From Ypsolopha sequella (taxonomy: Eukaryota > Arthropoda > Insecta > Lepidoptera > Ypsolophidae), in assembly GCA_934047225.1 (NCBI GenBank), contig OW203984.1, positions 1,807,201 to 1,871,200 of the forward strand: a DNA stretch of 64,000 nucleotides. The letters are read 5' to 3'. A program made the translations under genes and the position numbers. The notes under the pieces were generated by a model that searched no databases, was not told where the DNA came from, and saw nothing but the letters and a program-made list of their open reading frames with translations. Shown here piece by piece: positions 33,501-45,959 of this stretch. Position 1 is the first letter of the stretch; the number at the start of each line of letters is the position of its first letter.

Positions 33501-34240
33501 CACGCTTCCGAGATGCCCCATTCAAACGACTACCGTCTCGATTGGATTTTCAAACGGCAACCAAACGATTCGAATTTCAAAAGCCACCGCGCTCGTGACT
33601 CGCGGTTACCAACGAGTGAAGTCGCTTTTTATGGTGACAAGTGTCCAATTATCTTTGATTGAAATAATAATAGGGAGCCGGATCGTGCATCGCTTCCAGC
33701 ATCCGAGATCGGAGTCGAAGCGCTGACGCGGCGTTTGAAGAATGCGGTTCTTACTGATCCCCACCCGTGAAGGATTTGGTGCTGACAAACTTGAGATTTT
33801 TAGACGTGCCGCGAGCTTTTGTCGGCGCATCCGCAGATATTTCGGGCATGTTTTGTTTCGATCTTTATTCAACGGGGCGCGCCCGCAAAAAACTTAGATG
33901 CCTTGCGAATCGATTCATGTGAAATTCAGCTGCAGGAATAATTTCGGGAAGACATTAACATTATATCGCTTTGTTTCTCAAAACTGTCATCCAGTGCAAT
34001 GTAAAGTTATGATATTTAAATTAATTCAGTGGGCATACGAAGGACAATTGAATCGGTTTAGTATTCACACAAATCGCTTCTTTTCCATGCATATTTCATG
34101 TCGCTGGAGTCTCATTGCGAACACTAATTAGTCGAGACCGCCCACCTCGCTGCTCGATATGCTGTCTCTCTCTAAATATGTAGCTTTGAGAAAAGGACGA
34201 AGTAAACGGCAACAGCTACAGTTACTTGTCTTTGATATAA
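33500..34240. other. Moderately GC-rich non-coding stretch
   Basis: Between 33500 and 33890 GC content rises and an 88-codon ORF on the minus strand (33606-33872) is open, but it has no recognised motif. The rest shows nothing clear. Confidence 0.3.
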
Positions 34241-34735
34241 AAAATACAGTCGAATTGAGGACCTCCTGCTGTTTTGAAGTCGGTTAAAAAGTGGAGATAG
34301 CTCTCAGAGCAATAATATTCTATTTAAACACAGAACTTTGACAGTGTATACATATGTTGTCATGTTGACATAGCAAAACGTAGGTATAGCCAATTTTTGA
34401 ATCTGGGTTTGCTGAAAATATTAATGCCCCCTCCCGTATCTCCGAAAGTGGCCAACCGAAAAATATGAAAAAAAAAATTATTATAGGTCACATTGCTGGC
34501 CAATTACAGAAAAACTATAGCGATTTAAAAAGAGTTGAACGCAAATTAGATATATAAAAAATATTTTATAAAATACAATACGGGTATCAAATTGTAGTAT
34601 TAAAGCTGATTGTAAAAAATATATAACTATCACTTTGACATCACAAAAACATGTATGTAGAGGGGCCCTTATCACCAAAACTGTTGGACCGAAAAAAATG
34701 AAAAAAATCATGGTAAATATGGGTTTTTTTTGATA
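34240..34735 (-). repeat. Copy of the lepidopteran-type repeat, reversed
   Basis: CCTCCTGCTGTTTTGAAGTC then GGTTAAAAAG occurs near 34262. From 34430 the minus strand matches the 7930-8250 module: GATCTCCGAAAC-like, TGGCCAATTACAG, AACTATAGCGATTTAAAA and TACGGGTATCAAATTGTAG in reverse. Confidence 0.65.
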
Positions 34736-34833
34736 TCAAACTGAAAAGAGTTTACAGTTTTACGTAAAATAAAAATTTGTAAAGCAAATTCAATTATTTT
34801 CATTTATCCTTATCCAATATGACGATTAATTAA

Positions 34834-35123
34834 GGCGCTTTATGCTGCGAAAGTGCTGAAACTTTAATAAAATATCGTTTTTTACTTACTAGAAGAATGG
34901 TTTTCAAAGACAACGTTTTTGATGAGCTAAAAATTTTGCTAAAAACGGCCGCTTTTGGCAAAAGTAAAAATTTGAGCTTATCAAAGACGTTGTCTATGAA
35001 AACTATGATATTTAAAATTAGTTCATTGCTATTTACTTAAGCAGATTTTCAAATAATTTTTGTAGTAAGTAAATAATGACGATTTATTTCTAAAGTGGCA
35101 GCACTTCTGCAGCATATAGCGCC
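34834..35123. mobile_element. Foldback MITE, 290 bp, flanked by TTAA
   Basis: GGCGCTTTATGCTGCGAAAG at the left and CTTCTGCAGCATATAGCGCC at the right are inverted. Pairing continues through TTACTTACTAG and CAAAGACAACGTTTTTGAT to the centre. TTAA lies directly outside both ends (34830-34833 and 35124-35127), the target duplication of piggyBac-type elements. There is no ORF. Confidence 0.83.
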
Positions 35124-36147
35124 TTAATAAATGTTCGTAAAGCCATCCATCCCCACCAACAAGAAGGGGCAATTTGCAACTCAAAATCGTTGATCGAATG
35201 AGCGCAAATGCCTGATTGGATTCAAAACTGTCAAAACTTCGAGTTGGCAGTTTGGTATCCAATCACAGCCATTACCCAAACAATTTCGATAAACGTGAGG
35301 TGCACACATTGCTCCTAAGTAGAGTGTGAAGTTAGCTGTCACTTCCTCGTCGAAGCTCCGTGAATGTGCGACAGCGACACCATCTGTGACTATGTTCACG
35401 TGCCACTTCTCCACTGGCCCGAACTTTATCATGAGATTAGAGCATTTTCTAGAATCCACCCTATATTTTCTAGAATCCACCCTACATTTTCCAGAGCAAC
35501 AGGTATTCGAGTGACCGTACGTTCCTTACACAATGTTAAAGCGACTGAGTGACGCGATCAGATTTGATGTGAGTCTGGGTTATTTTTTGCGGTTGAACGC
35601 TGTGTTTGTTTGCAAATGGGACGTCCCGCATTCGTCAGCGTCGGACGCGGGACGCATTCAACTTTAAAGATGATTCCTAGGCGATCATGTCGTAGACATA
35701 CCAGCTAGTGAATGTTCTCGAGCGATCATGATGATCACGGGCTGAATTATTAGTCGTTGAAAAGCATGAAAAGCTGAAAATCATATGTAACCGATGGCGA
35801 GACGATATCGTCAAGGCTGTTGGTGGGCAATGGATGAGGCTGGCGAGAGACTGATGAAAATGGCGTGAAGAAAAAGAGGACTATGTCCAACCAACAGTGA
35901 GTGGATGTGGGCTGAATGATGATGATACGAATCACTTCTGGAGACAACCCTGAAATCGCGATGAAAAAAACATCTACTTGGCGAAAATGTATGGAACAAT
36001 TGATTAATTTTTTTTGATTGGCTCCTCAGATCAGGCAATTTGGCTTTATAGTGAAAATGTTGTATGGAAGAGTATATACTAGTTACTATCTATATTGTTT
36101 TCAACTTTCTAGCGACTAAAAATCATTTTATCAACTCTTTACCCAGA
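35124..36147. other. Non-coding stretch with short repeats
   Basis: Two tandem 20-bp units containing TTTTCTAGAATCCACCCTA (35444-35484) form TTCTAGAA palindromes. Near 35945-36010, ACAACCCTGAAATCGCGATG and GTATGGAACAATTGATTAA match the hairpin family at 25.4 and 62.4 kb. Overlapping ORFs on both strands are not credible genes. Confidence 0.45.
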
Positions 36148-36249
36148 TAATAAAGCCGATTCTGAAGGCTAAAATTTTAGTTTTAGTGCTGTCAAAAGTA
36201 AATTTTCTTCGATTCAAAATAGTCCTTAAGAGTTAAGATTTAAGAGTTA

Positions 36250-37754
36250 AGCGCACCTGGCTGTGACAACATTCCGACCAAATTTTTGAAACATTCACAT
36301 AAACTCATTATCCCTGTAATCAGTCACTTGGCCAATGTCTGTTTCTCTAAGGGAATATTCCCAACGGCACTGAAACAGTCCATTATTACACCTGTCCATA
36401 AGAGTGGAGACAGAGAGGTTGTCAGCAATTTCAAACCAATTTCAATTTTACCGGTAATTTCAAAAATCTTGGAAAAATTAATAAACAACAGATTAACAAA
36501 GTACCTCGAAAATTTTAATATTTTATCATCCTCTCAGTATGGATTTAGAAAAGAAAAATCTACTCAAGATGCTATTCGGGAATTAACTTCAAAAATCGTT
36601 GAACAATTAGATCAAGGAGGTAAATGTCTCACAGTCTTCTTAGATTTAAAAAAGGCTTTTGACACCGTATCCATCCCCACTCTTATTCGTAAATTGGAAA
36701 GAATTGGTGTTAGGAACACTCCATTAGCCCTAATAAGGGACTACTTAAGTGACCGTAAACAAAAAACTAAAATTGGGGAATATATTAGTAATTACCTTCC
36801 AATGACATTTGGTGTTCCTCAAGGGAGTGTCTTGGGTCCTACATTATTTTTAATATATATAAACGATTTATGTAACTTGAAAATAAACAATGGATACATT
36901 TTTTCATATGCTGACGACACTGCGGTTGTCTTTACAGGAAAATCGTGGAAGGCTGTCCATGATGCTACGGAAACTGGATTGTCACGGGTGGCTATCTGGC
37001 TAAAACAAAATCTACTCACTGTTAATACATTAAAAACGAATTACATATGTTTTGCCATAACTAACCGCACTCAACCAAAAAAATCTACCCTAAAAATTCA
37101 TAAATGTGACATCCTAACAAACGACTGCACCTGCCCTATATTAGAAAAGGTCACCAGTACTAAATATCTAGGAGTGGTAATAGATCAGCGTCTATCCTGG
37201 CACACCTGGAAGTTACTACGGGCAGAATAAGAAAACTTATATATACTTTTAAAAGTTTGAGACACGTTGCTTCCAAAAATCTTCTAAAGCAAATTTACAC
37301 TGCTTTGGCTCAATCGATTCTAACATACTGTATCCCCATTTGGGGAGGAGCTTCTAAGCAAAAATTTTTGGAGCTGGAACGTGGACAAAGATCCCTACTA
37401 AAAGTAATGTACTTTAAACGATATAGATTCCCTACTGATACACTGTACTCTATCACTCAGTTACTTTCAGTTAGAAAATTATACATTCTCCAACTTCTAT
37501 TGCAAAAGCATAAATTAACGCCCTATAAACCTGACAATACGAAAAGAAGGAAAGATATAGTCGATAAATATAGTGTTAATACTACGTTTGCAAGCCATCA
37601 GTTTAAAAGGCAATCTGTATATTTATACAATCAAGCAAACAGAATACTAAATATTTTCCCATTACAACTTTACAAATGCAAAAATACAATCACGGCATGG
37701 TTACAAAACCTAAACTATAATCAAGTAGAGGCCCTCATGCAAGTCACTGTATAA
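36250..37754 (+). pseudogene. LINE reverse transcriptase, truncated and frameshifted
   Basis: Reverse transcriptase of a non-LTR element, which would copy element RNA at the nick. Motifs in order: SAPGCDNIP, FKPISILPVISK, YGFRKEKST, FLDLKKAFDT (first catalytic aspartate), GVPQGSVLGPTLF, SYADDTAVV (the YADD active site), then TKYLGVVID. Frame one is open from 36250 to a stop at 37230. The continuation (GRIRKLIYTFKSLRH) is in another frame and runs to the stop at 37754, so a small indel near 37200-37220 breaks the ORF. With the 5' truncation the copy is dead on arrival, although the active-site residues remain. Confidence 0.88.
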
Positions 37755-38180
37755 ATTCCAGATACCAACCTACATTTACAAACATAAACTATTATTATAT
37801 ATAATATAAGTACACACACCCTCCCTAGTAGCAATTATATACTGATCCCAAGACTCCGGTCGCAGGGCTAGGGAGATATAGTTTATAATAATTACAAACA
37901 CACACACACTCATAATTACAACTACATTCATAACTAAACTCATATTATTATATATATATACCCAACATGTACACCTTCAACACTCAACACACACTCACAC
38001 TTTTATACGAGTATAATAACTAAGTTTAAAATTATTTATTAAGTTTATTTTGTAAAACTATAACCATAGTTATGAAAGAGCGGGGCATCCTGGCACAGGT
38101 ATTTTTAATACTTAAAAGGATGTTCCAACACCTAATGTAATAAGATAAGTTTTTTGCAAAAAAAAAAAAAAAAAAAAAAA
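36250..38180 (+). mobile_element. 5'-truncated non-LTR retrotransposon (LINE), jockey/CR1 group
   Basis: The first bases already encode the reverse-transcriptase phrase SAPGCDNIP, so everything 5' of that (ORF1, endonuclease, RT start) is absent. The element ends in a run of 24 A residues (38157-38180). The 3' UTR (37755-38156) contains CA-rich microsatellites. It lies inside a foldback element. Clade assignment within the jockey/CR1 group is uncertain. Confidence 0.88.
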
Positions 38181-38266
38181 GATTAGAAGCTAAATTTCTT
38201 TGGAAAATTTTGAGCTTTGACAGCACTAAAATTAAAATTAAAGCCTTCAGAATTGGCTTTATTGTT

Positions 38267-39520
38267 AAATACTTCAAACTATTTAATCGTGTGAGGTTTG
38301 CATGTGTGTTGTTATTGCAAATCTCTCTAAAATGGATATAAATCAGTGGAAAAAATTTTAAAGATGTGGTGGCTACCGAGGAAAACTGCAGAATCAATTT
38401 GAAAATATTTTAAATAATAAACCTTGAAATAATGAAAAGGAAGGTGAAATTCTGGACAACACATTATTAATTTGACATCGGATTCCGTAAATAGTTCTAA
38501 TGTGGATGTAGATGGTCGTGTGTTGAGTACTTTTATGACACTAAACGACATAAAAGACAGTGAAATGAATATGCTAAGTACGAGTAATGCAGCTGAAAAA
38601 TTAAAGATAACTGATTATGAAAAAATCTTAAATGTCGAAGCCAAATTAGAAAATGTTTGTCTTCTTGCTAATAGCAACATAAATACTAATATCGTAGCTA
38701 AGAGTAATATAAGGGCTGAAAATTATAACACACATTTTTGTAACGTAAATAGCAACGCCATGTATTTTGTCATATCTATTGCAGAATAACCAAATAAACA
38801 ATATAAAAATGTATTTTTTAATACAGTTGCTCAAAAAGTGGCGTATTGCAGGGACGTATAGCGTTCGGGATGTGGACTATTACATACTCGAGCTTTTTCT
38901 TTACCTTTTCCGAACTCGTGCGTTCTCTTTCCCAACTGTCAAAATAATGTCTATTAAAAAAAAAACAACCACGAAGTTTTTACTAAAAAAAAAATAAAGA
39001 AGTTTTATGATTCATGCAAATATTTCTAAAAAGAAGCTACTATTTTGTTTCAATATCAGATTTAATGATTTGATTCAATGAGTTAGGTTAGGTTTCATTT
39101 CATTTCATCTAATTAAAATTCATTTTCATTTCATATCAATAAAAAAATTCTACTGAAGACTTGGCTGTATGGGCATAGTTCCCTTTGCCTACCCCGAATG
39201 GGTGAAGAAAACAAAAAAAAATCTCTGCTTATATTCTTTTACGGTTAGCGCCATTTTCCAAAAATTTTCTTTGCGGGTTTAGTTGTTTGTTGCACAAAAT
39301 GAGTAATTTCGACGATATTTTATTTGAATTGATACCACCGCAACTCAGTATAATTGCACAAAATGCTTCGGAGAACATTTTACCGAAAAAGTCAAAAAGT
39401 CGCTACATATCTACATATGTACTACGAATTTATTGCGTGAAGTATTAGTTAGTTGAGTTTATTGTGTTTTTATTATTTTATTAAATTGCTTCATTTTTTC
39501 GCAACTGTATTAAAAATAGT
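38267..39520. other. AT-rich stretch without recognised gene
   Basis: The ORF at 38472-38789 (105 codons) begins with ATG but its composition is plain AT-rich and it has no motif. Nothing else is supported. Confidence 0.4.
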
Positions 39521-39535
39521 CGTTCAGTACACGTG

Positions 39536-39645
39536 CGGAACCGTCATTGCAACTTGTTCCGACTGTCAACCCTCACCTTCGGCTGCGCCTCGGCTCGGGT
39601 AGACATTTGTCGGAACTCTTTGCAATGACAGGCTTTCCGCACTCG
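39536..39645. repeat. Short foldback with about 34-bp arms
   Basis: GTGCGGAACCGTCATTGCAA pairs with TTGCAATGACAGGCTTTCCG and GTTCCGAC with GTCGGAAC, around a GC-rich loop (CACCTTCGGCTGCGCCTCGG). It resembles a small MITE or a stable RNA hairpin. Confidence 0.7.
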
Positions 39646-40675
39646 TAATGAAATATACTATTCCGTGGTAATTACCACTGGAAAATTGTATTTTGTTAAA
39701 TCAGTAGCTTTGTTTAGCTGTTACAAAAAGCTTGTTTATGTTTTTACTGGTAAATACTATAGTACTGTTATTATCATTTTTTTTGTAAATTATATTTTAT
39801 AAAATTACCGAATATTATCAGCGCATTAAAATTTTACGTACAAAATGTAAAATTATATTTGCATGTGAAATTACGCTCGTTATTCGTTTTATTACCTTCA
39901 ACAATATTAAAATCCTAACAAATTAGTTGCCATTAAAGTTAACAACTTTACAATTTTGTGATAATGTGTCAGTTCATATTTATTTCAATTTTTTTCTGGC
40001 ATTTTATTACTTTAAGTTGCAAAAACTAACATCTATATAATTTTGAGTCAAATATAAGTAACGTTTAAAGCAATTATTTGGCAATTAAAAAGCATATTAA
40101 TTAGCTACTTCACAACTTGTATGCAGCAGCAGAGAGAGGCTGTATAAAAGTGCACCCAAGCCGGCTGTATAGAAGTTGTATAAATGCTTACATATATACC
40201 ATTATGTGATAACCATTGCAGGCAAAGGTTGTAACAACTGCGTTATCTTTTATACAACTACTTGGTGCTACCTGGGCTACATTGAAATATCAGTATTTTT
40301 ACCGCCATAATCTGTAGCTATTAGATAGAACGAGTGATCAGTGAGGATTTTACGTCACTGTGACATTTGGAGTGAATGATCGAGTGCGGTGCGGACAGCC
40401 GCAAGTCGACAGCCGCATAAATAAGGTCGAGTCGAGACGTTGATCGAGGGACGACAGGTTGGGAGCCGCTGACTATTGTTTGAGCTTTCAATGACTTCGA
40501 TTCAATGTTGGGAATTAAATTAACGGTGACAGACGACTACGAGTGGACAGGCGCTTTTGCAATTATCTGCTATGAAATCGACGATAGATAAATGTAGCTT
40601 TGTATTCGCTATGGAAAGTGATATATTATATTATATTATATATAGCTTGCTATGTAAATAAAATCACCTCGCTTT
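39646..40675. other. Non-coding stretch
   Basis: No gene is seen. Around 40320-40560 base composition is more balanced, with repeated GTCGA/ACAGCCGC words, but no start site or ORF is convincing. Confidence 0.35.
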
Positions 40676-40765
40676 CAGACTGTTCCTTTAGACTCTTTAG
40701 AGTCAGCAACGTACGGACATCAGACTGTTCCTTTAGACTCTTTAGAGTCAGCAACGTACGGACAT
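40676..40765. repeat. Perfect 45-bp tandem duplication
   Basis: Two identical units containing CAGACTGTTCCTTTAGACTC and AGCAACGTACGGACAT. Each contains the palindrome GACTCTTTAGAGTC. The second copy runs directly into GCACGACAGG. Confidence 0.93.
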
Positions 40766-40838
40766 CAGCACGACAGGCTATGTTTTTATAGCGGCGTCAG
40801 CCATTAAAATTTTAAATTTGTTTGGATCTCTAGACATA

Positions 40839-40884
40839 GACACCTGTATTTCAAGTTTAGAATAAAACTTGAACTACAGGTGTC
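40839..40884. repeat. Small hairpin
   Basis: GACACCTGTATTTCAAGTTT pairs with AAACTTGAACTACAGGTGTC around a short loop. It could be a minimal MITE remnant. Confidence 0.7.
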
Positions 40885-40889
40885 CGGAT

Positions 40890-43800
40890 ATCCAATAAAA
40901 GTCTTTGATCACCACAGCCGCATCGCATTTGAACATTTCCTTTTTACTTCTACTTCACGTTTCACGGTTACTTCCAAAGCTGTTTTTCTTTGTTCTTCTT
41001 TTCTGTCCTTCAAAACATCAGATTATGAAACAAAAGCATGGAAAAATTTTAAATTCAATAAAATGCATAGATTTTGCCCTCCGCTTAATGAAATCGGATG
41101 AATTAAAGAAAAACAAGATCTCCTCCATTTTAGTCGCAACATCCATAAAACACACGTCATCAGGAATATCAATATGAAATTAACACTCAATCCGTATCCA
41201 TCAGAGAGCCGACAGAAGCCGCAAAAACCTTCACTGAGTCATGTCTCCTCTTCATTGTGTGCTAAGTCCGCTGATCACTTTAATAACAATGCTTCACAAG
41301 CCAAAATCTACCCTAATCCTATGGCCACAAAGTCCCAAACCCGCAAAAAACTTTAAAAATCGAATAACCAAACGAATTCCACCCCAAAGATCTTACGCAT
41401 AGAGTTAAGTTTAAATTGTCCGACTAAGTGTTTCGATCTTCATACAAACGTGGTTGCACAAAAAATGATATCAATCATATGTGACGATGATAGACGACCC
41501 TTCGAGACGGCAGTGGTACTGTGCTCCAGAAACCAATTTAAACTCTTGAGAGAGGATTTTCAATCTAACTGATAAAGAAATAAGAGTGTTGACTGTATCA
41601 AACTCTGTCGATACACATGTTGTCTGCTGTACACGTAAGACAGGCGTATTATGGATTGTAATAAGATACATAGGTGCTCTGCTATGGTTAAATAGTTAGA
41701 GCCTTAGAGCCTTCGACAAGAAATATTAGAATTTTCAGATTTATATTTTACATTCTCAAAAAAAAACCTCTTGATTCCGAGGTGTCTTTATTTATTATTT
41801 AGAAAATTTTGTTTTTAATATGACGGCCGTTTTATATTACAATTTTTACGACTTTTATTTTGGTATAAGTTTCATTGTCCAAGACCTAATATAACTCAAT
41901 TGAAATGATACCTATTTAGCTCATCATTTAGGCTTTCGTTTGCGATTTTATTTGATACAGGATAATGCAAGTAATCGTGTATCGATATAATCAAAGAGTA
42001 AAATGAGATGAATATTTTTTTTCAAAATTTAAATCTTCGTTTTTTACAAATTGTTGACTTTATATTTTATAAACACAAGTATACATGTATATAAATTATG
42101 TATAATATATATATTTTGACTTGTGTATATTGAGCCTTATCTAATTAATATATATTAACAAATGTGTAATGAACTGCTGGCCACCAGCTCATCACATTTT
42201 CTTTGGATTAGTAACTTTTTTTATATTTTTGATTTTGTCATCTTGAGAAGTCATAACAAGAAAAATGTTTTTGTTGTTCAAGTAAGTTAATTTATTATGT
42301 TTCTTATAACCAATATATTATTACCTGCTTAGGTACTTTAATCTGGTCGTTTTATTCACATTCAGTTCATTCATTACAAAATGAAAAATACGAGTATAAG
42401 ACTCAAGATATATTTCGGGCCCTACTTATTATTTACAAATAAATCACAAAATAATACGATGTTTATCCAGGAAGACACGAATACCCTCGCCTTAAGTACT
42501 TTTAAAATATCATCTTTTAATCTTCTCAATTCTCATTATCAGTAAAACAATAGTTGAATAATAAATCAAGATCGTAGCTCGAATCCAATTTTTTGGTAGG
42601 TTTTAATTTCAAAATTATTTCCACTAACAAATATTAAATTCAAATGCTAAACCTTTTTAGGTTAGAATTGTTTAAGGGCTTAGTTGTATTTAAATAATCA
42701 TGAAATCGTCTTTCTCTTTCTCAGAAAGGCGAACCACTCTGCCGATATCGATATTGCAGCTGTATTTTGAAGTGAAATAAATGCGACATCCGAAACCACT
42801 ACAAAATTCAACACATTCCTACATTTATTTAAAATAAATCTCATTTTCAACCCAAAATTAGCAGCAAATATACTACAGTCACATGTGTCGACGTACCGAT
42901 GAAGTTTTAACTTGTGTTTTCAATTTGAGATAGGACTCTAGTATGATTGATTCACTTATAGTATAGGTAATCCAAGCAAAAGTGACACCTATCACAATAG
43001 ATTTACGAATCAAAACAAACTTAGAAACACCAGTAGGTAGAGTCATCAAAAGTAATGGCGGGTGGAGATAAAAGAGCTTTTTTGTTTTATTTAATGAGTG
43101 TGAGAACACATCTTAATCTTAGCTTATCTTTGGAGGAGCTTGAGTGCTTCCATAATTGTTATCTACATAATTTAAGATCTTTAATTGGTCTGAAACAAGA
43201 CATGGCTCTTAACGATACGATACTGTGGAGACTAAATATTTGACAAGTCTTTTAAACACTTTTATATAATTTAATTTACTTTATTGATAAAAAAACATTT
43301 AAATTTACGTGGTATGTAGTTGTGGACGAAATTTTGAACTAACATTTACACAGTGCTCATTTTAAGTATTGGATTTAAGGCGATACCAAAAAAAAGGGGT
43401 TTTTTCGAATTCATTTACTCTACTATAACGTCATCTACGTATTTTATTTTTGAGTAAATTTTTATTGAGTATTTGATTAGGATTCTCACTAAAGAAAAAC
43501 GCGATTTGATGAAATTTTCTCGATAGAATTTAATCCCGAAAAGACCTCTAAATTGTTTTATTTTTTCCTGTAATTCTGATATCCTAACTAATTTCATTGT
43601 GAAAATGCATTCAAAATGTGGATATTATGTATTTGTAAAGTCTCCTTGAAAATATTTTTGACAAAATAGCTTAGTACATTTTATATTATTAAAAAACCGA
43701 CTTTTTGCTACTTTTCCACGAATCCGTCCCACTCGCACTGACGGTTTTTTCGCACATAGAGTAACAGGGACGCTAAATTTTTTACGTATCGCCTTAATTC

Positions 43801-44620
43801 AAATAAATATAGAACTTGTTGTAGATTGTAAGATCTATAAAGTGTCTTAATACTCATAGAAGTTGAAAATAATTGTTTTGTGTGTTTTAAATATTACTAT
43901 AAGTTACTCGTATATAAGAGTGTAAGCGTTTGTGTGTGAAAGAAGAAAGTGAGGGTGTGTTATTACATGAATGTGATTCCCGAGGTTTTGTAATCAGCAT
44001 TTGTTTAATCTGTTGGAACTTGATCTGGACTGCCATCTATTTTTTTTGGGTTAATAGATACTAGGGAGTGTGAGTGAGTGAGCATAAAGGGAAGGTTGTT
44101 CTCATAAAGTGAGATTTTAAAATGAGTGTAAGGATATTACATATTCCTTTGATTTAATTCATTAATTAGCAACAGATTTTTTTTTTATGAGGCAAAATTA
44201 AAAACTTATTAGACATATAACAATGAAGTTAAACAGAATTGAAGTAATTAGAGGTAAAATATAAAACAACAATATTTAGAAATCTTCTCAAACTCAAACC
44301 AGACAGCTGTGCTACCTATCAGATCACACAACAAGACAATGTAATGTTGACACGACGCGACGCACTTGCCACCTCGAGCGAGTGCTCTCGAGCGAGACCA
44401 CTCGACCGCGTCACGGTAGTCCACGCCAGTCGTCGTGAGTGTTGTGACAAGCTGCTGAATAAATACACTAGACGAAGGTAAATACTTGAGATCAACGAAA
44501 TAATTGTACAGCATTGTTGGAATGGAGAACGATAGGGATGTGAATTCTTAATTGTAAAAATACCGTTAGAATACGACTTTTAGCTGGAGTTAGAATTACT
44601 AAAAACTTAAGGATTCACTC
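40890..44620. other. Long stretch without recognised gene
   Basis: Only short ORFs occur (up to 90 codons at 40905-41177), and overlapping frames give conflicting products. From 42000 to 42200 it is almost pure AT. A GC-rich patch at 44330-44460 holds CTCGAGCGAG repeats inside an 88-codon minus-strand ORF (44248-44514) without recognised content. No RNA gene was noticed. Confidence 0.35.
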
Positions 44621-44624
44621 TTGC

Positions 44625-44930
44625 CGGTCCTCCCGGAAGGATTGCCCCTACTCACACACGCTGAGTAGGCGGGTTGGTGTAGCGCGGTGCTGAAACCATC
44701 ACCCGTGACGCCGCTGGCTGTCCTCAGTCTGTTTTATATACAGGTGTATGGTCCGGTAATTGAGGATGGATATACCGCAAATTAAAAGGTCGCAAATCAG
44801 GCATAGTGATTGGTTGTGCCTGTTTGAGAGCTGTCCTCTCCCCGAATGACTTCGGGGCGGTTTTCGAATAAGATGTTGGTACATCTACATTCGAGCCCGG
44901 CACCATCTCTGCCATCGTGCGTGATCATAG
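44625..44930 (-). repeat. Interspersed repeat family B, copy 1 (reversed)
   Basis: Its reverse complement aligns with 58105-58400: GATGGTGCCGGGCTCGA, ACCAACATCTTATTCGAAAA, GAAGTCATTCGGGGAGAGGA, then GTGTGTGAGTAGGGGCAATC and CTTCCGGGAGGACC. Copy 2 continues into GTCCAGCAGTGGAC, typical of a LINE 3' end in Lepidoptera, so this is probably a LINE-derived fragment. Confidence 0.75.
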
Positions 44931-45904
44931 GGAACTAAAATTCGTGTAAACAGTAGATATTAATCAATGATGTACAACACAATAAACATTTATTCACTAA
45001 CCACAGACATTTGTGTCAGTACCTAGTGTAACGCCCAAAAATATTTACTTCTAGTTGTTATAAAGCACTCCCAAGGAAATGGGAGAGTGAAAGCAGACTA
45101 GGCGTTAATCAGTCTTTCCGGGCCTTCCGCAAAATCTACGGAAGTTTGTAACGGACGAGTGACCGATACGATGCAAGTGCCTGTAACAACTCTCCTGGAT
45201 TTACAAGTCGTTTCAAAAAAATATACGTCCCACCACTAAAAGACTCGGCAAGCACTTATCGAAAATACAGTTTTTATGATCTGTGATCGAAACGAGCCCC
45301 ACCTCGCGTAATCGTGTTTACAGAAGCAACACTCGATGTCGAGGTTTTTAAAACCTGCGGGTGGCCAGCTACTGTTTGTACTTCACCTACGATTTTACTT
45401 ACCATATTCGAACCTAAACGAAGCATGGACTTTCCTTACGTTAAACAGAAAAGAATCCTATGAAATTGTCGTTAAATTCACTTTTGAATATGACTCGGTG
45501 TAAAATATGGTGGTTTTATATTTCAATATCGATTTTGGTAGTCATGTACAATGTACATAAGCTATGATAAGTGTTTTCTTTGTAGACGTGTACGCAACAT
45601 GTTTATTGAAAGAATGGCTTAGAATAACATCTTACTAATGTTTTGAAGATTTAGGCTCGAAGCCCATTTTCTGAAACAGGAAACTTTAAAACAAATATTT
45701 AAAACTTTATTTAGTAATGGTAGAGTAATAAACCTCTAATACGTCATATATAGTAATACATAGTTAGAGTAAAATTATTTAGATATATTGACAATATTTA
45801 TTTGTAAAACTTGGGCAAACAAATTGTTGTATACTTAAGTTAACCACTGTTTCGATGATAGAAAATTAAAAAATACGTGTACTATGTTCCAATAATATAT
45901 TTAA
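44931..45904. other. Non-coding stretch
   Basis: No ORF or repeat of note was recognised. Confidence 0.35.
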
Positions 45905-45911
45905 GCACGAT

Positions 45912-45952
45912 TACGCTACCGGTTTCATCGATTTAATCGACATCTTCAGGCG
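45912..45952 (-). ncRNA. Degenerate hammerhead-like core motif
   Basis: The minus strand reads CTGAAGA, then a short stem with TCGA/TCGA around TTAAA, then GAAACCGGTAGC. CTGANGA ... GAAA is the conserved core of hammerhead ribozymes, and GAAACCGG follows it in many arthropod Penelope-like and related retroelements. Stem II does not close perfectly next to the core and the cleavage site was not located, so activity is doubtful. Confidence 0.25.
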
Positions 45953-45959
45953 AAAACAA

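Larger units (their letters stand above)
36148..38266. mobile_element. Foldback element split by a LINE
   Basis: The left arm at about 36148-36220 (AATAAAGCCGATTCTGAAGG, TTTTAGTGCTGTCAAA) is the reverse complement of the right arm at about 38190-38266 (CTTTGACAGCACTAAAAT, CCTTCAGAATTGGCTTTATT). Between them sits a 1.93-kb LINE (36250-38180). The original element was therefore a small foldback MITE of roughly 190 bp. Confidence 0.8.

Noticed and set aside
35444..35484. Heat-shock elements (TTCTAGAA pairs)
   Set aside because: Only two units in a simple 20-bp duplication, without the required third inverted GAA block or a nearby gene.
37257..37754. Separate 165-codon gene
   Set aside because: It continues the LINE reverse transcriptase after a frame break and has no start of its own.
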